A stretch of DNA of 64,000 nt from Branchiostoma floridae (lineage: Eukaryota; Chordata; Leptocardii; Amphioxiformes; Branchiostomatidae). Where the stretch lies: the NCBI RefSeq assembly GCF_000003815.2, contig NC_049995.1:3607896-3671895 (forward strand). Direction: 5' to 3'. The notes beneath the pieces were generated by a model. The model made no database searches. It saw only the letters and a list, made by a program, of their open reading frames with translations, and was not told where the DNA came from. This document shows, one piece after another, positions 34,088 to 43,822 of this stretch. The translations under genes and the position numbers were made by a program. The first letter of the stretch is position 1, and every line of letters begins with the position of its first letter.

Positions 34088-37000
34088 AGACATGCAGCAT
34101 GCAAAATACATTATATGCCTTTAGACACTTCATAAACTATGTATTGATTTCTCTACTTACCAATGTAGAGAGGTGCGCTCTCCTTCCTCACGTGATCATC
34201 TATAAACGTGGTACCCAGCGGCATGAGAGGGGTGCCGCTGATTCCGTAGATAAACTGTGAAGAAACGACCAAGCATGAGGGTAAGAACTATGGAAGTTGT
34301 CGGAAACACCACTGTAACGTTACCCCATTATAAGCTTAATTTCTATCCACAATAGAAGTTCAGTAGGATTAAGTACATTGTACTTTTGGACGTCATTCTA
34401 TAAACTGAAATGCCATTGACATGAAATTCAACAACATATTAATTGACATTTGTATCAATCAGTCACTCGCAGGCATCATAGCCTGATGCATAGAGGCTAC
34501 AGACACATTGACAGTTCATGTCAGGTTGATCTATTCTGGGCATACTCCCTCCATTTGGTTCGAGACCCCAGCTCTTTGGGATATAACGTTAATGCGTCAG
34601 AAATGTGTCAAGTGTCGCTTAGTTGAAAGTATGATAACACTAGTAGCGTTATATTTTTATGATTCCATATTAACAGAATATTTTAGACAGAAGACATGAG
34701 TAATGTTACTAATGATCATTACTAGGGCTGGGTACCGGTACAGAAAATTCAGGTCCAGGTCCGGTTCAGGTCCAAAGGATCAGGTCCAGGTCCGGACCTG
34801 AACCTGGACCTGATTCAGTATGACTCATACCAATGGTCCATTTCACTAACAAGAAATCTGTTTGGTGGGGTATTAGACTTACACTGGCGTTTTAAAACAC
34901 TACAACGCTAACTGCACCTGTGCGATTGACTGTAAACCTTGGTAGAAATTACTATAAACTCTACTCTACTTCCCTCTTGTCATTTTCTTCCAACTGCAAG
35001 CGCCAAAACGTGTGAATACCTGATAAAATGATATATTAATTTTCTAATCGGTCCAACATCCGGTCTACCTAATTTTTTCAGGTCCGGTTATTGCTGCTGG
35101 ACCGGTCCAATAAGAAAAACCGGTTTTGTACCGGTACGCTGTACCGATACCCAGCCCTAATCATTACAATATTTCAGGCGGCTTAGCAATATAAAACGAG
35201 CCAAGTAGGACAACACTACACACAGTTGACCTTCCACGGGGTGTGCCTCCGCCGCCGTTTTGTTTCATCTGACATGTAAATTGCGCATTCGTCATACATG
35301 TCATTCCTGTAGAATTGGATGAAAGCTATTGAGAATATGAGAGGGGGCATTATAAGAATATTTGGGATTCAGTATGATTTTATTACGTACCTGTCCGAAG
35401 ACCAGGAGAGCGAACCATCCTCCCTTGGCCGAGTTGGCTGCCGTACCTCCTGAACCGCACTGGGTGTCCGTTCTGTTCGCTAGGCACACATCCTATGGGA
35501 GATGGAACATATAGTCATGAACATGTGACATAGTCACGTTATGCACTGTAAGATCCCGGTTACATTCGCCAAACGGTCGTCGTGCGATTACAAACTGAGG
35601 GAATTCCTATGATAGTCGTGAACATGTCGTACAACATTTAAAAAATCTGTGATTTTGTTGCGGAAAAGGATCCGATGTACTAGTTTGTTGTCGACATGTC
35701 GGTGGTTGATTCTGTCGTAGACTGGTCGGGCATCAAAGTCTATTACATCAAATTCGTCCGACGGCATACGACGAATGTTACCACACCTTAAGTTAACCTA
35801 GTGCAGTTGAGCGTTTGGTTTCTTGAAGTACATTCGAACTATTCTGGAAACAATTATTGTTCAAGTTCTAAGAGCAAAGAAGAGCAAGGAATAGTGCCGA
35901 GGCCAATACTGTTACCATGTAATTAGATGAGATGCTTGCGCCATCCTACGATGAAAGGGGGTAAAACAAGCAGTCATGCATATGAAGAGCTAAGCAAGTA
36001 TTGTTTATTTCTAAAGCTACAGTGCAGATGCATGTGTTTTAATGTGTTATGTTACATATAGATATGCCACGTGGCTTATTGAGCAAGTGAAGAAATAGCA
36101 AAATTGAATGCGCGTTAGCAGTTTGCGTTGATGAACAAGATGATAATAGTGAAATTTATTCTCATGACAAACTGTTAGGGAATGAGAAATGAAATGGTCA
36201 GATTCTACAAGAGCTTAAGCTGAGGAAACAGAATAAGACATCATTAAAACTCAAGAAAGAAAGAGAAAGAAAGAAACAAAGGGAACGAAGGAATGAAAAA
36301 CAGTTAAAGAAACGGAAGAAAAGAAATGGAAAAAAAAGAAATTTCTTTCTGAGTTGAAGAAAAAATACGAGCGACCCACCTTGTTTTCCAGTGATGACAA
36401 GTCCGGTATGCTATCAGGGTCCACCTCGTACGCAGGCGCCACGAAATGCGGCAGTCCGGACAGGAAAGCCCCCAGCGCCAGGCCCAAGAGTCCAACACCT
36501 GGGTAGAACAGTGGGAAATATGCCATGTCAAAACTTTGAATATTATTTTTTTTCATTCTTGGTCGTTCAAAACTTAGGTAATATGAAGCCATCTGGACCG
36601 TATGACCTGATAAGTCCCCGGTTCACACTCGTTGTACGATCACCGTACGAACGCAAGTTTGGGGCAATCCGTACAGATCGTGCACATGTAGTTCAGAATT
36701 CACCTGTCTTGAGCTTCGTAAAGGCTGCAATATGTTCTAGTCAGTATGCCAGTAGTTCCGCCATAGCCTACTTGGAAATTCATTGTACTGCGGCCTGTGA
36801 CAAGTTCTAAGATCTCAATTATGTCTGAATGAAAAATCCAATGATAGCTTATTACCATCATGTATAAGTAAGAACAAAGGTTAGTAGTTTAAGTTTTAAT
36901 GTGTTTTTTTATTGATATCTTTTTGACAGAATGTCAATTTATAATGATCTTTAAATTTCTAAAGAAAGGAGATCGTGGTTTATTTACCGAGGATTTTTGG

Positions 37001-38529
37001 TCGGCTGTTGCCAGGCTTGCCGCCGTAGTACGTCACGAAAAGCACCGTGACCATACTGCCGATATCGGCGGCACTGGCCACGATACCCAGGTCCTTACTC
37101 TGCAGCTGGAACCTACCAGGGGAGAGTCATGATGTTGTTTTTGTTGTTGTTGTTTTTTTTTCAAACTTTATTCAGATAAACAAAAAAAAACACAATACAA
37201 GAAAACTTAAACAAGAACATACAAGTGCACATACACTGATAGGTATGTGGTAGTGATATTACAGAAACAGGTATAAGGGTTCCCACTTTTTGTTATGTTT
37301 ACTTATTTTGTTTTCAGCTGTTGCGATATTTTTTTCCATTTTATGTACATATGTACATATGAGAGTCATGATGTTTAGTAACGCTAACTCACCTTGATCC
37401 GTGGGGTAACCTATGTCCGTTATTTTTCGGATATCAAGTCGACGGATGGTGGCTTTGCAAACAAATTTGCATGAAAATGTTGCACCTTGAAACCACCGTT
37501 CATTGACTTGATATCCCTAAATACCCTTAGATGATTTACAAACGAATATAGGTTAGCCCACGGGAAAAGGTGAACTGGAAGTACCTTAACTAAAGAAAAG
37601 TTGTAATCTAAAGAATGATGTAAAAGGGGGATATTTTAGTCGATAAAAACTTGCAGTATATAAAAGGAACGTAAGGTGGATCTAGAAAAACAGACAAAAA
37701 TCTAGGCGGAAGGATATGTGATCTGACCTTTTCTCCAGGGTAGTGAGGACACCGTTGAGGTATCCTGCCGCGAGAATGATGTTCATCAAAATGGCGAGAC
37801 ACCAGCACAGCACGAACAGCTTCGGGTTCGCTAGCCAGGCTGCCCATCTAAAAATAAAGATTAATCATTAAATGATCGATAGATTGATTTATTGGTTGAT
37901 TTCCTCTTTTCTGAATGGAGGGGAAAAGGTTGCAAAGTTTGGAGATGAAAGCTAGGAAAGGGTGAGAGGGGAGAGCTAGGGAGAAAATAAGGATGAAGGA
38001 CGGTGATGGAAGAAAGAACGAAAGGCAGGAAGGAATGACATCAGGAAGGAAGGAAGGAAGGAAGGAAGACGGATAGAAGGAGACTTGCAAGAATTGGAGA
38101 AGGTAGGAAGGAAGGTAAGGAGGTTGGAAGGAAGGAGGAAGTAAGGAGGAGAAGAAGATGGTAGGGTGAGAGGAAGAAAGAACGGAAGGAAGAAAGGTGA
38201 GAGGGAAGCAAGGAAGCGAGTAAGAAAGAAAGTAAGAAAGCAATGAAGGAATGAGGAAAGAAAGAATGAGCTGACAGGTAGCCTGCCAAAACTAGTTTTA
38301 ATCGTACAAAGTAGGAACTAATATCAAATATACCAACAAATTGGAAACGTTTTATTTCTTGTCGAAAATGAGCCCCTTACTTGGGCTTACAGCAGAGTAC
38401 CCCACACCGCACGTCTTCTTCCTTCTCATGGGAGTCTGCCATGATGGTACCGTTCAACTCTCGCGCAGCCTCAGTGAACGCCTTGTCATCGTTGTCATGG
38501 CGACGGGAGGAGGCGCGGCCGTTCTCCAT
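25759..38529 (-). CDS. Gene B: OATP/SLCO-family organic anion transporter with alternative Kazal-linker exons
   Basis: Second OATP of the cluster. Coding exons in transcript order: 38529-38381, 37847-37728, 37112-36988, 36498-36380, 35492-35391, 34254-34161, 32280-32062, 31343-31206, 30654-30493, 30053-29855, 29326-29131, then 12a 28654-28293 or 12b 27565-27144, then 26518-26454, 26180-25759. With 12a the sum is 2472 nt (823 residues), with 12b 2532 nt (843 residues); both are exact multiples of three. The family signature WVGAWW is in exon 7, the Kazal-like core SPVCGSDGVTYFSGCHAGC in exon 11, and IYFGALIDTTCRLW in the last exon. The start ATG at 38529 (AAGATGG) was chosen because the only longer reading upstream in the exon begins at GTG and is preceded by an in-frame stop. 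C-terminal residues resemble vertebrate OATP1/2 types by memory; substrate unknown. Confidence 0.93.
26454..26518 (-). CDS. Gene B exon 13 (loop into TM11)
   Basis: Encodes ALTPETKSFGMGVQSVIMKL then LG. It is 65 nt, as in A and C. Donor GTAAGT, acceptor CTTACAG. Confidence 0.93.
26703..26792. mobile_element. Foldback element
   Basis: AAGCAGATCTATG...GACAGTATCCATCCG pairs with CGGATGGATACTGTC...CATAGATCTACTT; loop about 18 bases. In the gene B intron between exons 12b and 13. Confidence 0.75.
27144..27565 (-). CDS. Gene B exon 12b (alternative Kazal linker and TM10)
   Basis: Starts NFSRCGCLADLPPEVLKKMM, continues with a Pro/Asn-rich linker (IPGMGPRMPENGPPGFQGM), then FAIGFPCRTDCNKWGAFIAV and FGFIPVIISILR. 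It is 422 nt, phase 0 to phase 2. It is closer to gene A exon 12 (CGCLA-x-LPPEVL and FAIG-x-PC) than 12a is. Confidence 0.9.
27837..27979. mobile_element. Small inverted-repeat element between exons 12a and 12b
   Basis: CACTTTTACCATTCTGAAGA at the left is nearly complementary to TCTTCAGAATGATAAAAGTG at the right. Confidence 0.65.
28293..28654 (-). CDS. Gene B exon 12a (alternative Kazal linker and TM10)
   Basis: Starts NFSGCACMASSLPLTTTNTA, continues with a hydrophilic linker, then ICENQCPDKIIEGVIALLVS, and ends AWSFGFIPVIVCCLR. Acceptor TTATGCAG, donor GTAAAG. It is 362 nt, phase 0 to phase 2, exactly interchangeable with exon 12b. Both ends keep the paired cysteines that close the Kazal loop. 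Confidence 0.87.
29131..29326 (-). CDS. Gene B exon 11 (Kazal-like domain)
   Basis: Encodes PLMPNVPYLKNGDINLLSSC and NTGCNCNLDKYSPVCG, then DGVTYFSGCHAGC, ending MGIVVS. It ends in phase 0, so it can splice to either version of exon 12. Confidence 0.93.
29855..30053 (-). CDS. Gene B exon 10 (TM8-TM9)
   Basis: Encodes IVMLPSTVFGIVGSGIVIKK, FKLTPVQCLYMS and PPMAGVTIPYGY. It is 199 nt in both genes. Donor GTGGGT, acceptor TATCCAG. Confidence 0.92.
30185..30445. repeat. GT and GAGT microsatellite tract
   Basis: (GT)n at about 30200-30235, then GA-rich and GTGAGTGA repeats to about 30440, in the gene B intron between exons 9 and 10. Confidence 0.9.
30493..30654 (-). CDS. Gene B exon 9 (TM7)
   Basis: Encodes MSKSLKEVLTNGVFLVLCLS, GAFSFMPKYLELQFGVPKS and ANMLLG. 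It is 162 nt in both genes. The flanking intron toward exon 10 is a long GT/GAGT microsatellite tract. Confidence 0.92.
31206..31343 (-). CDS. Gene B exon 8 (large cytosolic loop)
   Basis: Encodes LKRPPDSDVVQKKDKSEKKK, MLPMMDMDKGPPLLDPAK and GLWKQIK. The MLPMMD motif is shared with gene A. Acceptor TTCTCAG, donor GTATGT. Confidence 0.9.
31700..31905. repeat. 39-bp minisatellite
   Basis: CAGTCGCTTCT recurs at 31722, 31761, 31800 and 31839 (period 39) and about 31885. In the gene B intron between exons 7 and 8. Confidence 0.9.
32062..32280 (-). CDS. Gene B exon 7 (TM5, OATP signature, TM6)
   Basis: Encodes SYIVFGLGPPLGFVLSSFAV, KGIDPATLGLTPANPL, the signature WVGAWWIGFF and a TM6 segment ending MFFFPP. 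It is 219 nt, as in gene A. A partial copy of its acceptor half lies at 32318-32393. Confidence 0.94.
32318..32393 (-). pseudogene. Partial copy of gene B exon 7
   Basis: Near-copy of 32203-32280: the first about 76 bases of exon 7 with the acceptor and polypyrimidine side, upstream of the true exon. It lacks the WVGAWW part and the donor. Confidence 0.85.
34021..34085. repeat. (CA)n microsatellite
   Basis: About 32 CA units with one interruption (CACATACACA), about 75 bases downstream in the transcript from gene B exon 6. Confidence 0.95.
34161..34254 (-). CDS. Gene B exon 6 (TM4 end and loop)
   Basis: Encodes FIYGISGTPLMPLGTTFIDD and HVRKESAPLYI. It is 94 nt in both genes. Donor GTAAGT, acceptor TCACAG. 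Confidence 0.92.
34723..35159. mobile_element. hAT-type MITE, copy 2
   Basis: Same element as 23124-23550, highly similar along its length. It lies in a gene B intron and is flanked by a different 8-bp duplication, ATCATTAC (34715-34722 and 35160-35167). Confidence 0.92.
35391..35492 (-). CDS. Gene B exon 5 (extracellular loop 2, start of TM4)
   Basis: Encodes DVCLANRTDTQCGSGGTAAN and AKGGWFALLVFGQ. NRT sequon conserved with gene A. It is 102 nt in both genes. Confidence 0.9.
36380..36498 (-). CDS. Gene B exon 4 (TM3)
   Basis: Encodes VGLLGLALGAFLSGLPHFVA and PAYEVDPDSIPDLSSLENK. Acceptor TACCCAG, donor GTGGGT. Confidence 0.9.
36988..37112 (-). CDS. Gene B exon 3 (TM2 and loop)
   Basis: Encodes FQLQSKDLGIVASAADIGSM and YYGGKPGNSRPKILG. 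It is 125 nt, identical in length to gene A exon 3. Acceptor TGGTAG, donor GTAAAT. Confidence 0.9.
37728..37847 (-). CDS. Gene B exon 2 (TM1)
   Basis: Encodes WAAWLANPKLFVLCWCLAIL and the rest of TM1, ending TTLEK. Acceptor TTTTTAG, donor GTCAGA. Confidence 0.9.
37970..38265. repeat. Purine-rich GGAA tract
   Basis: Long AG-rich stretch with GGAAGGAAGGAA runs in gene B intron 1. It gives spurious Ser/Pro/Phe-rich open frames on the minus strand. Confidence 0.85.
38381..38529 (-). CDS. Gene B exon 1 (N-terminus)
   Basis: Starts MENGRASSRRHDNDDKAFTE and ends DVRCGVLCCKPK; phase 2 at donor GTAAGG (38380) joins cleanly to exon 2. The exon extends to an acceptor (TAAACAG) at 38602, so 38530-38601 is 5' UTR and at least one upstream non-coding exon exists. 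Confidence 0.85.
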
Positions 38530-39113
38530 CTTGGATTGAGACGCCGCTGTCGTCTGCGGTGAAGTTTTCGTCACTTGTGTTGGTCAGGTGTGACGACAGC
38601 TCTGTTTAGAGAAGAGGGAAAATAAAGTCAGTTTTTTTTTCTGTGGACTTTTGGCTTAGCCTCCTTATTCACCACGGGCCCTTTCCATGTGGTAAGCAAA
38701 CGAAAAGGGTGCGGTCTTAAGAACCTAAATTGCGGAGGATGGTACCCAGGCTACAGGCACTTGGCTATAAAAAAACATCTTGTTGCTGTCCCTCCCTTTC
38801 AGCTACAAAAGACAGCATACCAATGTCAGCAAGTATTAGTCAGTGAAAATGAGGCATATATCAAATATGCCCAAATTCACTCTTCATTGGATAAATTTTC
38901 CTTTTTAAGCTTTCGCATAAAATTATTTTGTCACTAAGTTTGCCATCTGCCCCGTCTTGGTTTATTGCAAGGTGTAGTACATACACATTTGACCCTCAAC
39001 CAAATACGGATCATTGCATTTGAGCACTATGGGGTCAGTCACGTCATTAGATTGACAGATCTGCAGACGATAACTTGGATATAGGTCATCAGGTGTTTCT
39101 ACCGTTGACTCAA

Positions 39114-39213
39114 NNNNNNNNNNNNNNNNNNNNNNNNNNNNNNNNNNNNNNNNNNNNNNNNNNNNNNNNNNNNNNNNNNNNNNNNNNNNNNNNNNNNNNN
39201 NNNNNNNNNNNNN
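39114..39213. other. Assembly gap
   Basis: 100 N, a round number that often means an unknown true length. Upstream of gene B exon 1. Confidence 0.99.
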
Positions 39214-40366
39214 CTTAAAAGCTGACTACTTTTGATAGAGTTCGAATTTCTTCTAAAATGGCAAGTATTGACCATGTTTAGGAAAAAATGGCATTACGTT
39301 TAGTAACATACAGTTGACATGAATGGGTATAAGTCAGACGAATATCTTTCTACCTCTCCCCACCCTTACACGCACATTTCTGTGGATGGGGAAAAAGTCA
39401 GTCAAGCGCTTAATTCTAGCCCCTATCATCACCAGTATGCATTGTTTCAACAAGCATAGCTCTCAAAATTTGTAAAATACAAACAAGACGACACATGTGG
39501 CCATTGCAAATCTTCCAGCGAAGCTATGGTAGTAATAGGAGCTGTGAGTGATACGTGTCGTCTAAATCACCGTGGGAAGTTAATCCTGACAACAAGCAAC
39601 CATGGGGGCCTTGGTTCTGTCAGATAGTTGCGAGTTGCAAAATCAGTCACTTTCAAATATCTGTCCCATGATGTAACAGCTATTGGAAGCCACATAACAA
39701 TTTTGCAGATATACCGCTGGTTAGAGTAAATACCGAACGACTTGTTAACCCTAAGACTAAACCAAGCGCCATCTAAACTTTACAAAGAGGTGTCACAGAA
39801 AGGGGTTTATGATGCAACACCCGGAACAAGCTAAACGTTAACAGTTGAAACGACGAATCAGCAATAAAATCAGCACTACATCACCAACAACGGAGAGTTT
39901 TACCTTTGTTTCTTTGCTGGACCTCTCCCACATGCACCTTTCGAACATTAAAAAATAGAAAGTTTGATTCTTGCGCCAGAGCTAGGCTATGTTTACCCTG
40001 TACATAGAAGGAACGCGATAAGTAAAGAACTTTGTACCTTGCACCTGGATTCCTTTGTACTCGTTTATTGCCTGTCATATACCAAACATCAGCAACTAAG
40101 TCGAAGTCTTGATCGGGTTTTAAGTTGCTGTGATGCAATTATTCGAGGCCAGGCCCAGGGTACAACCTAATTTTCTGAATCACGGTGTGTTTTTTTTTGG
40201 GGGGCGTGGGGGGGAGAGGTACCAAATTTTCTGAACTTCCCCAACCAAAAACACACCCATGTTTAAAAAAAGTATTGACTGCGTCACAAAGATTGGGGAT
40301 CACTTGTAAAAACCCCCTTCCAATTGGGTAAAACAGTACCGGATTTACATTATGTGTCAAACGACC

Positions 40367-40665
40367 NNNNNNNNNNNNNNNNNNNNNNNNNNNNNNNNNN
40401 NNNNNNNNNNNNNNNNNNNNNNNNNNNNNNNNNNNNNNNNNNNNNNNNNNNNNNNNNNNNNNNNNNNNNNNNNNNNNNNNNNNNNNNNNNNNNNNNNNNN
40501 NNNNNNNNNNNNNNNNNNNNNNNNNNNNNNNNNNNNNNNNNNNNNNNNNNNNNNNNNNNNNNNNNNNNNNNNNNNNNNNNNNNNNNNNNNNNNNNNNNNN
40601 NNNNNNNNNNNNNNNNNNNNNNNNNNNNNNNNNNNNNNNNNNNNNNNNNNNNNNNNNNNNNNNNN
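40367..40665. other. Assembly gap
   Basis: 299 N directly beside a MITE terminus. Open frames reported across it would be artefacts. Confidence 0.99.
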
Positions 40666-40825
40666 AGGCAAAAATCGATCGGACGACGAGTCTGCGAGCT
40701 CTAAAATACGAGGAGGCATGACCCAGCCGCCGACGAAGAAATGGCAGAGTTCCCCCCTCCCCGTCAGGGTCAGGCCTCCTGGGAACCCAGAGCTGGCAGA
40801 CTCGTCGTCCGATCGATTTTTGCCT
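40666..40825. mobile_element. MITE next to the assembly gap
   Basis: Perfect 30-bp inverted ends (AGGCAAAAATCGATCGGACG... and ...CGTCCGATCGATTTTTGCCT) around about 100 bases. Its left end touches the N run. Confidence 0.85.
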
Positions 40826-41099
40826 AATGTGAGGGGGGTATTCGGACTGAGACCCTTTCCAATAGCGTGCATGTTGAATGAGCTATACCGTGACGTCCTG
40901 ATTTCGACTCACGACCACCTGGTTCAAAGACAGAGGCACTGACCACTGGAGCACACAAGCTACAAACTATATAGCTACTTACCTTCATTGTGTTTCGAGC
41001 ATCCATACAAAAGTGGCAAATAAAAACGCCAAGTGAAGTGTAGCAAGGTTTCCAAACATAAATCTTAACCACCACTCGAGTGTTGAATGCTACACATGT

Positions 41100-43480
41100 T
41101 ATGCTTTGACATCAAGGAACATCTGCTAGCAACATCAAGACAAGAAACAAAACCGACAAGTTCTAAGACGTTACAGATTGTGAAAACAGCTTGGAGAAGA
41201 TACCATAGTAGCCAAAGATACCACAACCATTCTTTAAGAACCTAGATAAGATACTGTTGAATAAATTAAAGACATTCAAAGACCGTTGAAACTTGTATGA
41301 GAATGTTTTGCTACTGTTGATTGCTTATAGAAAAAAACGGGATGTGGCAAAGAGAGAGAACCCACTTTAACAGTTTAAGAATGACAAAACAACTGGAAAC
41401 TTACTTGTTCTCTAGTCGGCAAAGTAAACACACATGGTTTGTTTGAAATACATCCCCATACACTGGCTGGAACGACTGAACTAAGGCCGACAGCGATATA
41501 AGATAACATGGCATTTCTTTGTATTCAAACTAAAAGGGAACCGTTCTCAGGCGACATTTAGGACTCATTTTTGTGGCACGTAAAAAGAAACGATCAGTTT
41601 TAACTGAAATCTTGGTCACAGTTGAGGTAATAAAACTTCTGTCTGACAATTCTAATCGTGTGACGTCATCTTCAAACGATATTTATGGAAGGGGTCAAAT
41701 TAGGACAATATTGACTTGATTCCCGCCTTTTTTCTGATCTATACAACAGATGACGATACTGGAACCTAAATGTACCGACACCATAAATCGGGTACTAGCA
41801 AAAGCGAACCGTTTCAGGATACCTTGGCATCTGTTTTATTTTCCTAAAAACCATGGTATGTCAAGAACTATAGGAAATACAAGAAAAGGTCAACGAACTG
41901 GAAAGCGAGCTCTGTACAAGATTTTTATAACTAACATTGCAATTTTTCTTCTGTGCTGGAGTCGCATTTTGTTTTAATTCTGTCAGCTTGCTAGTACCTC
42001 CTTGTCGCTTGGAAACTAATACAAGGTGACCAAGAAGCATTATAAATCATAGCAAAAACTTTTCCTTCACAAACGGGTAACCTTCTCATAATTTTTAGAT
42101 AGAGCTTTGTCCCTCAAGATACATGTGATAAAGAATAAGCTTAAGGTACAAACTAGAAATCCCGACAAATGCGCATGAAAAATCGTCAAAACGCAGCCGG
42201 AGCCAAACCTCTAGCCTCTACCAGGCTTCGTGGTTTGGTGGTCTAATTGTAGAAAATCCCTTCCCTACCTAACGACCATATTTTTCAGGACCAATATAGG
42301 AAACACAATATTATTTATCTAAGGCCTAAGTGCAACATGTCCGCTACCGAGACACTTGTTCAACTGCATGACCAGAACGCCTGATCGCAACACAGATAAG
42401 TTCTTCTACATGCAAAGTCAACTGCTGACTGGACTAGACAAGGGGCACCAAACAACATGCTGAGATAATGGGTCTGTATGTAAACACGTCTTAGGAATGT
42501 CTTGAAGAATTCTCAAGAAGTAACCCAAGACAAATCGTCAACCGCAAAAACGTAGTTTTTGTCTTACAGCTGAAATGGGACAATGCGACAAAATTCGGAA
42601 GCCGTTTTTTCCTAGAAACTTTGTTGGTCTTTTTAAGAACCAGAAAAAAACTCCCCCTCTTCAAAGCACACAAATTCAAAATTATGAAGATAATAGACTT
42701 GGGCTAAAACAAACAGGAAATTTTTAGCTTCTGGCGCCTTTTTCTCTCAGGAAGTAAAACAAAATCATACACTGAGTCATTTACAACCCCAATAATCATA
42801 TCAAGCATCACACCACACTTACGTCATATCCGTTTCCGGCTTACCTGTCTCTGTTGCATAAGTCTCGAGCTCATTGCATAAGTTGCGTAACTCCAGGGTC
42901 AATGAACTTTTACATGACCTAAACTAAGCAGTTAAACACAGTATCCAAAATCATAACTCCACTTCAATCAACGCTCTTATAACGTAACGTAATGTTTATA
43001 CTGAAATAAAAACTTTTATAACGGCATGCATGCCTTTTTATTAAAGTAAGACCTAATTCAACGTTGTATAATTCAACGTTGAGCAAAATAGGTTGAGTCG
43101 ACAAATTCTTCAAACATTACCGATAACTTTAAACCTACAAAACGCGTTATTTGGCGTCCTCAGTTCATAGCTTAGCGTTAATTTCATAATTTCATGTGTG
43201 ACATTATTTCCATCGTGAAGTCGAACAACAGATTTCCTAAATAAGATCAGATAAGCCGCAACAAACTGTCCGGTTGTGTAGGTATTCACTGCATACTTTT
43301 TCCAGACACCCCATAAATACAATGGAACAATTTGTCATCAAACATTTCCTGTAATTAAGCGTTAACATCCTTCCTGCATTTAACGTTTAAGCGTTACCAG
43401 GATACTAACATGCATAGAGTCTCTAAAACCTCGACAGTTGATCAATTTTTTCAAAGGAGGTCACTACAGATAAAGGGACG
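41100..43480. other. Intergenic stretch upstream of gene B
   Basis: No coding signal seen. Probably 5' flank of gene B; only isolated donor-like strings. Confidence 0.6.
42845..42910 (-). other. Possible 5' non-coding exon of gene B
   Basis: Minus-strand donor CAG|GTAAGC at 42844, upstream of the acceptor at 38602. Other donor-like sites exist at about 40980 and 39904, so the choice is weak. The upstream limit is arbitrary. Confidence 0.15.
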
Positions 43481-43619
43481 CGGTGGTAGAGTCGTAGTAA
43501 AGCGTGTCGGACTGTCACGCGACATTCTTCCTGTCGGACACCTTAGCCATTGAGATCAAAGGTTAACACACGGGCAGGTCGAGCTGACAGGTAAAGATTA
43601 CACCTGGACTGTACAGGTG

Positions 43620-43822
43620 TGATTTACGGTGGGAGGGGGGCGTGTTCAAAATCAGCCTCTTAACAACGTGTAAAGTAGGTAGCCTCCACCAGGTTACCTT
43701 TCTACGGGGGGATATAACGATTTAAGAATTTGGTGAAAATTGTCCAGGAGAGTCATTCCACGAACTTCTTGAAGGATGTGATTTACGGTGGGAGGGGGGC
43801 GTGTTCAAAGTCAGCCTCTTGT
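43620..43822. repeat. Direct repeat pair
   Basis: GATTTACGGTGGGAGGGGGG plus CGTGTTCAAA at 43620-43663 recurs at 43779-43822. No gene nearby. Confidence 0.8.

Noticed and set aside
33799..34135. Open frames through the CA tract
   Set aside because: Microsatellite translation (Val/Cys or Thr/His runs), no homology or splice context.
37848..38289. Ser/Pro/Phe/Leu-rich minus-strand frames
   Set aside because: Purine-rich GGAA repeat in gene B intron 1; low complexity.
38530..38574. Upstream extension of gene B beginning MTKTSPQ
   Set aside because: The first codon is GTG and an in-frame TGA lies shortly upstream; the first ATG is at 38529.
40324..40942. Open frames spanning runs of unknown residues
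   Set aside because: They cross an assembly gap and a MITE.
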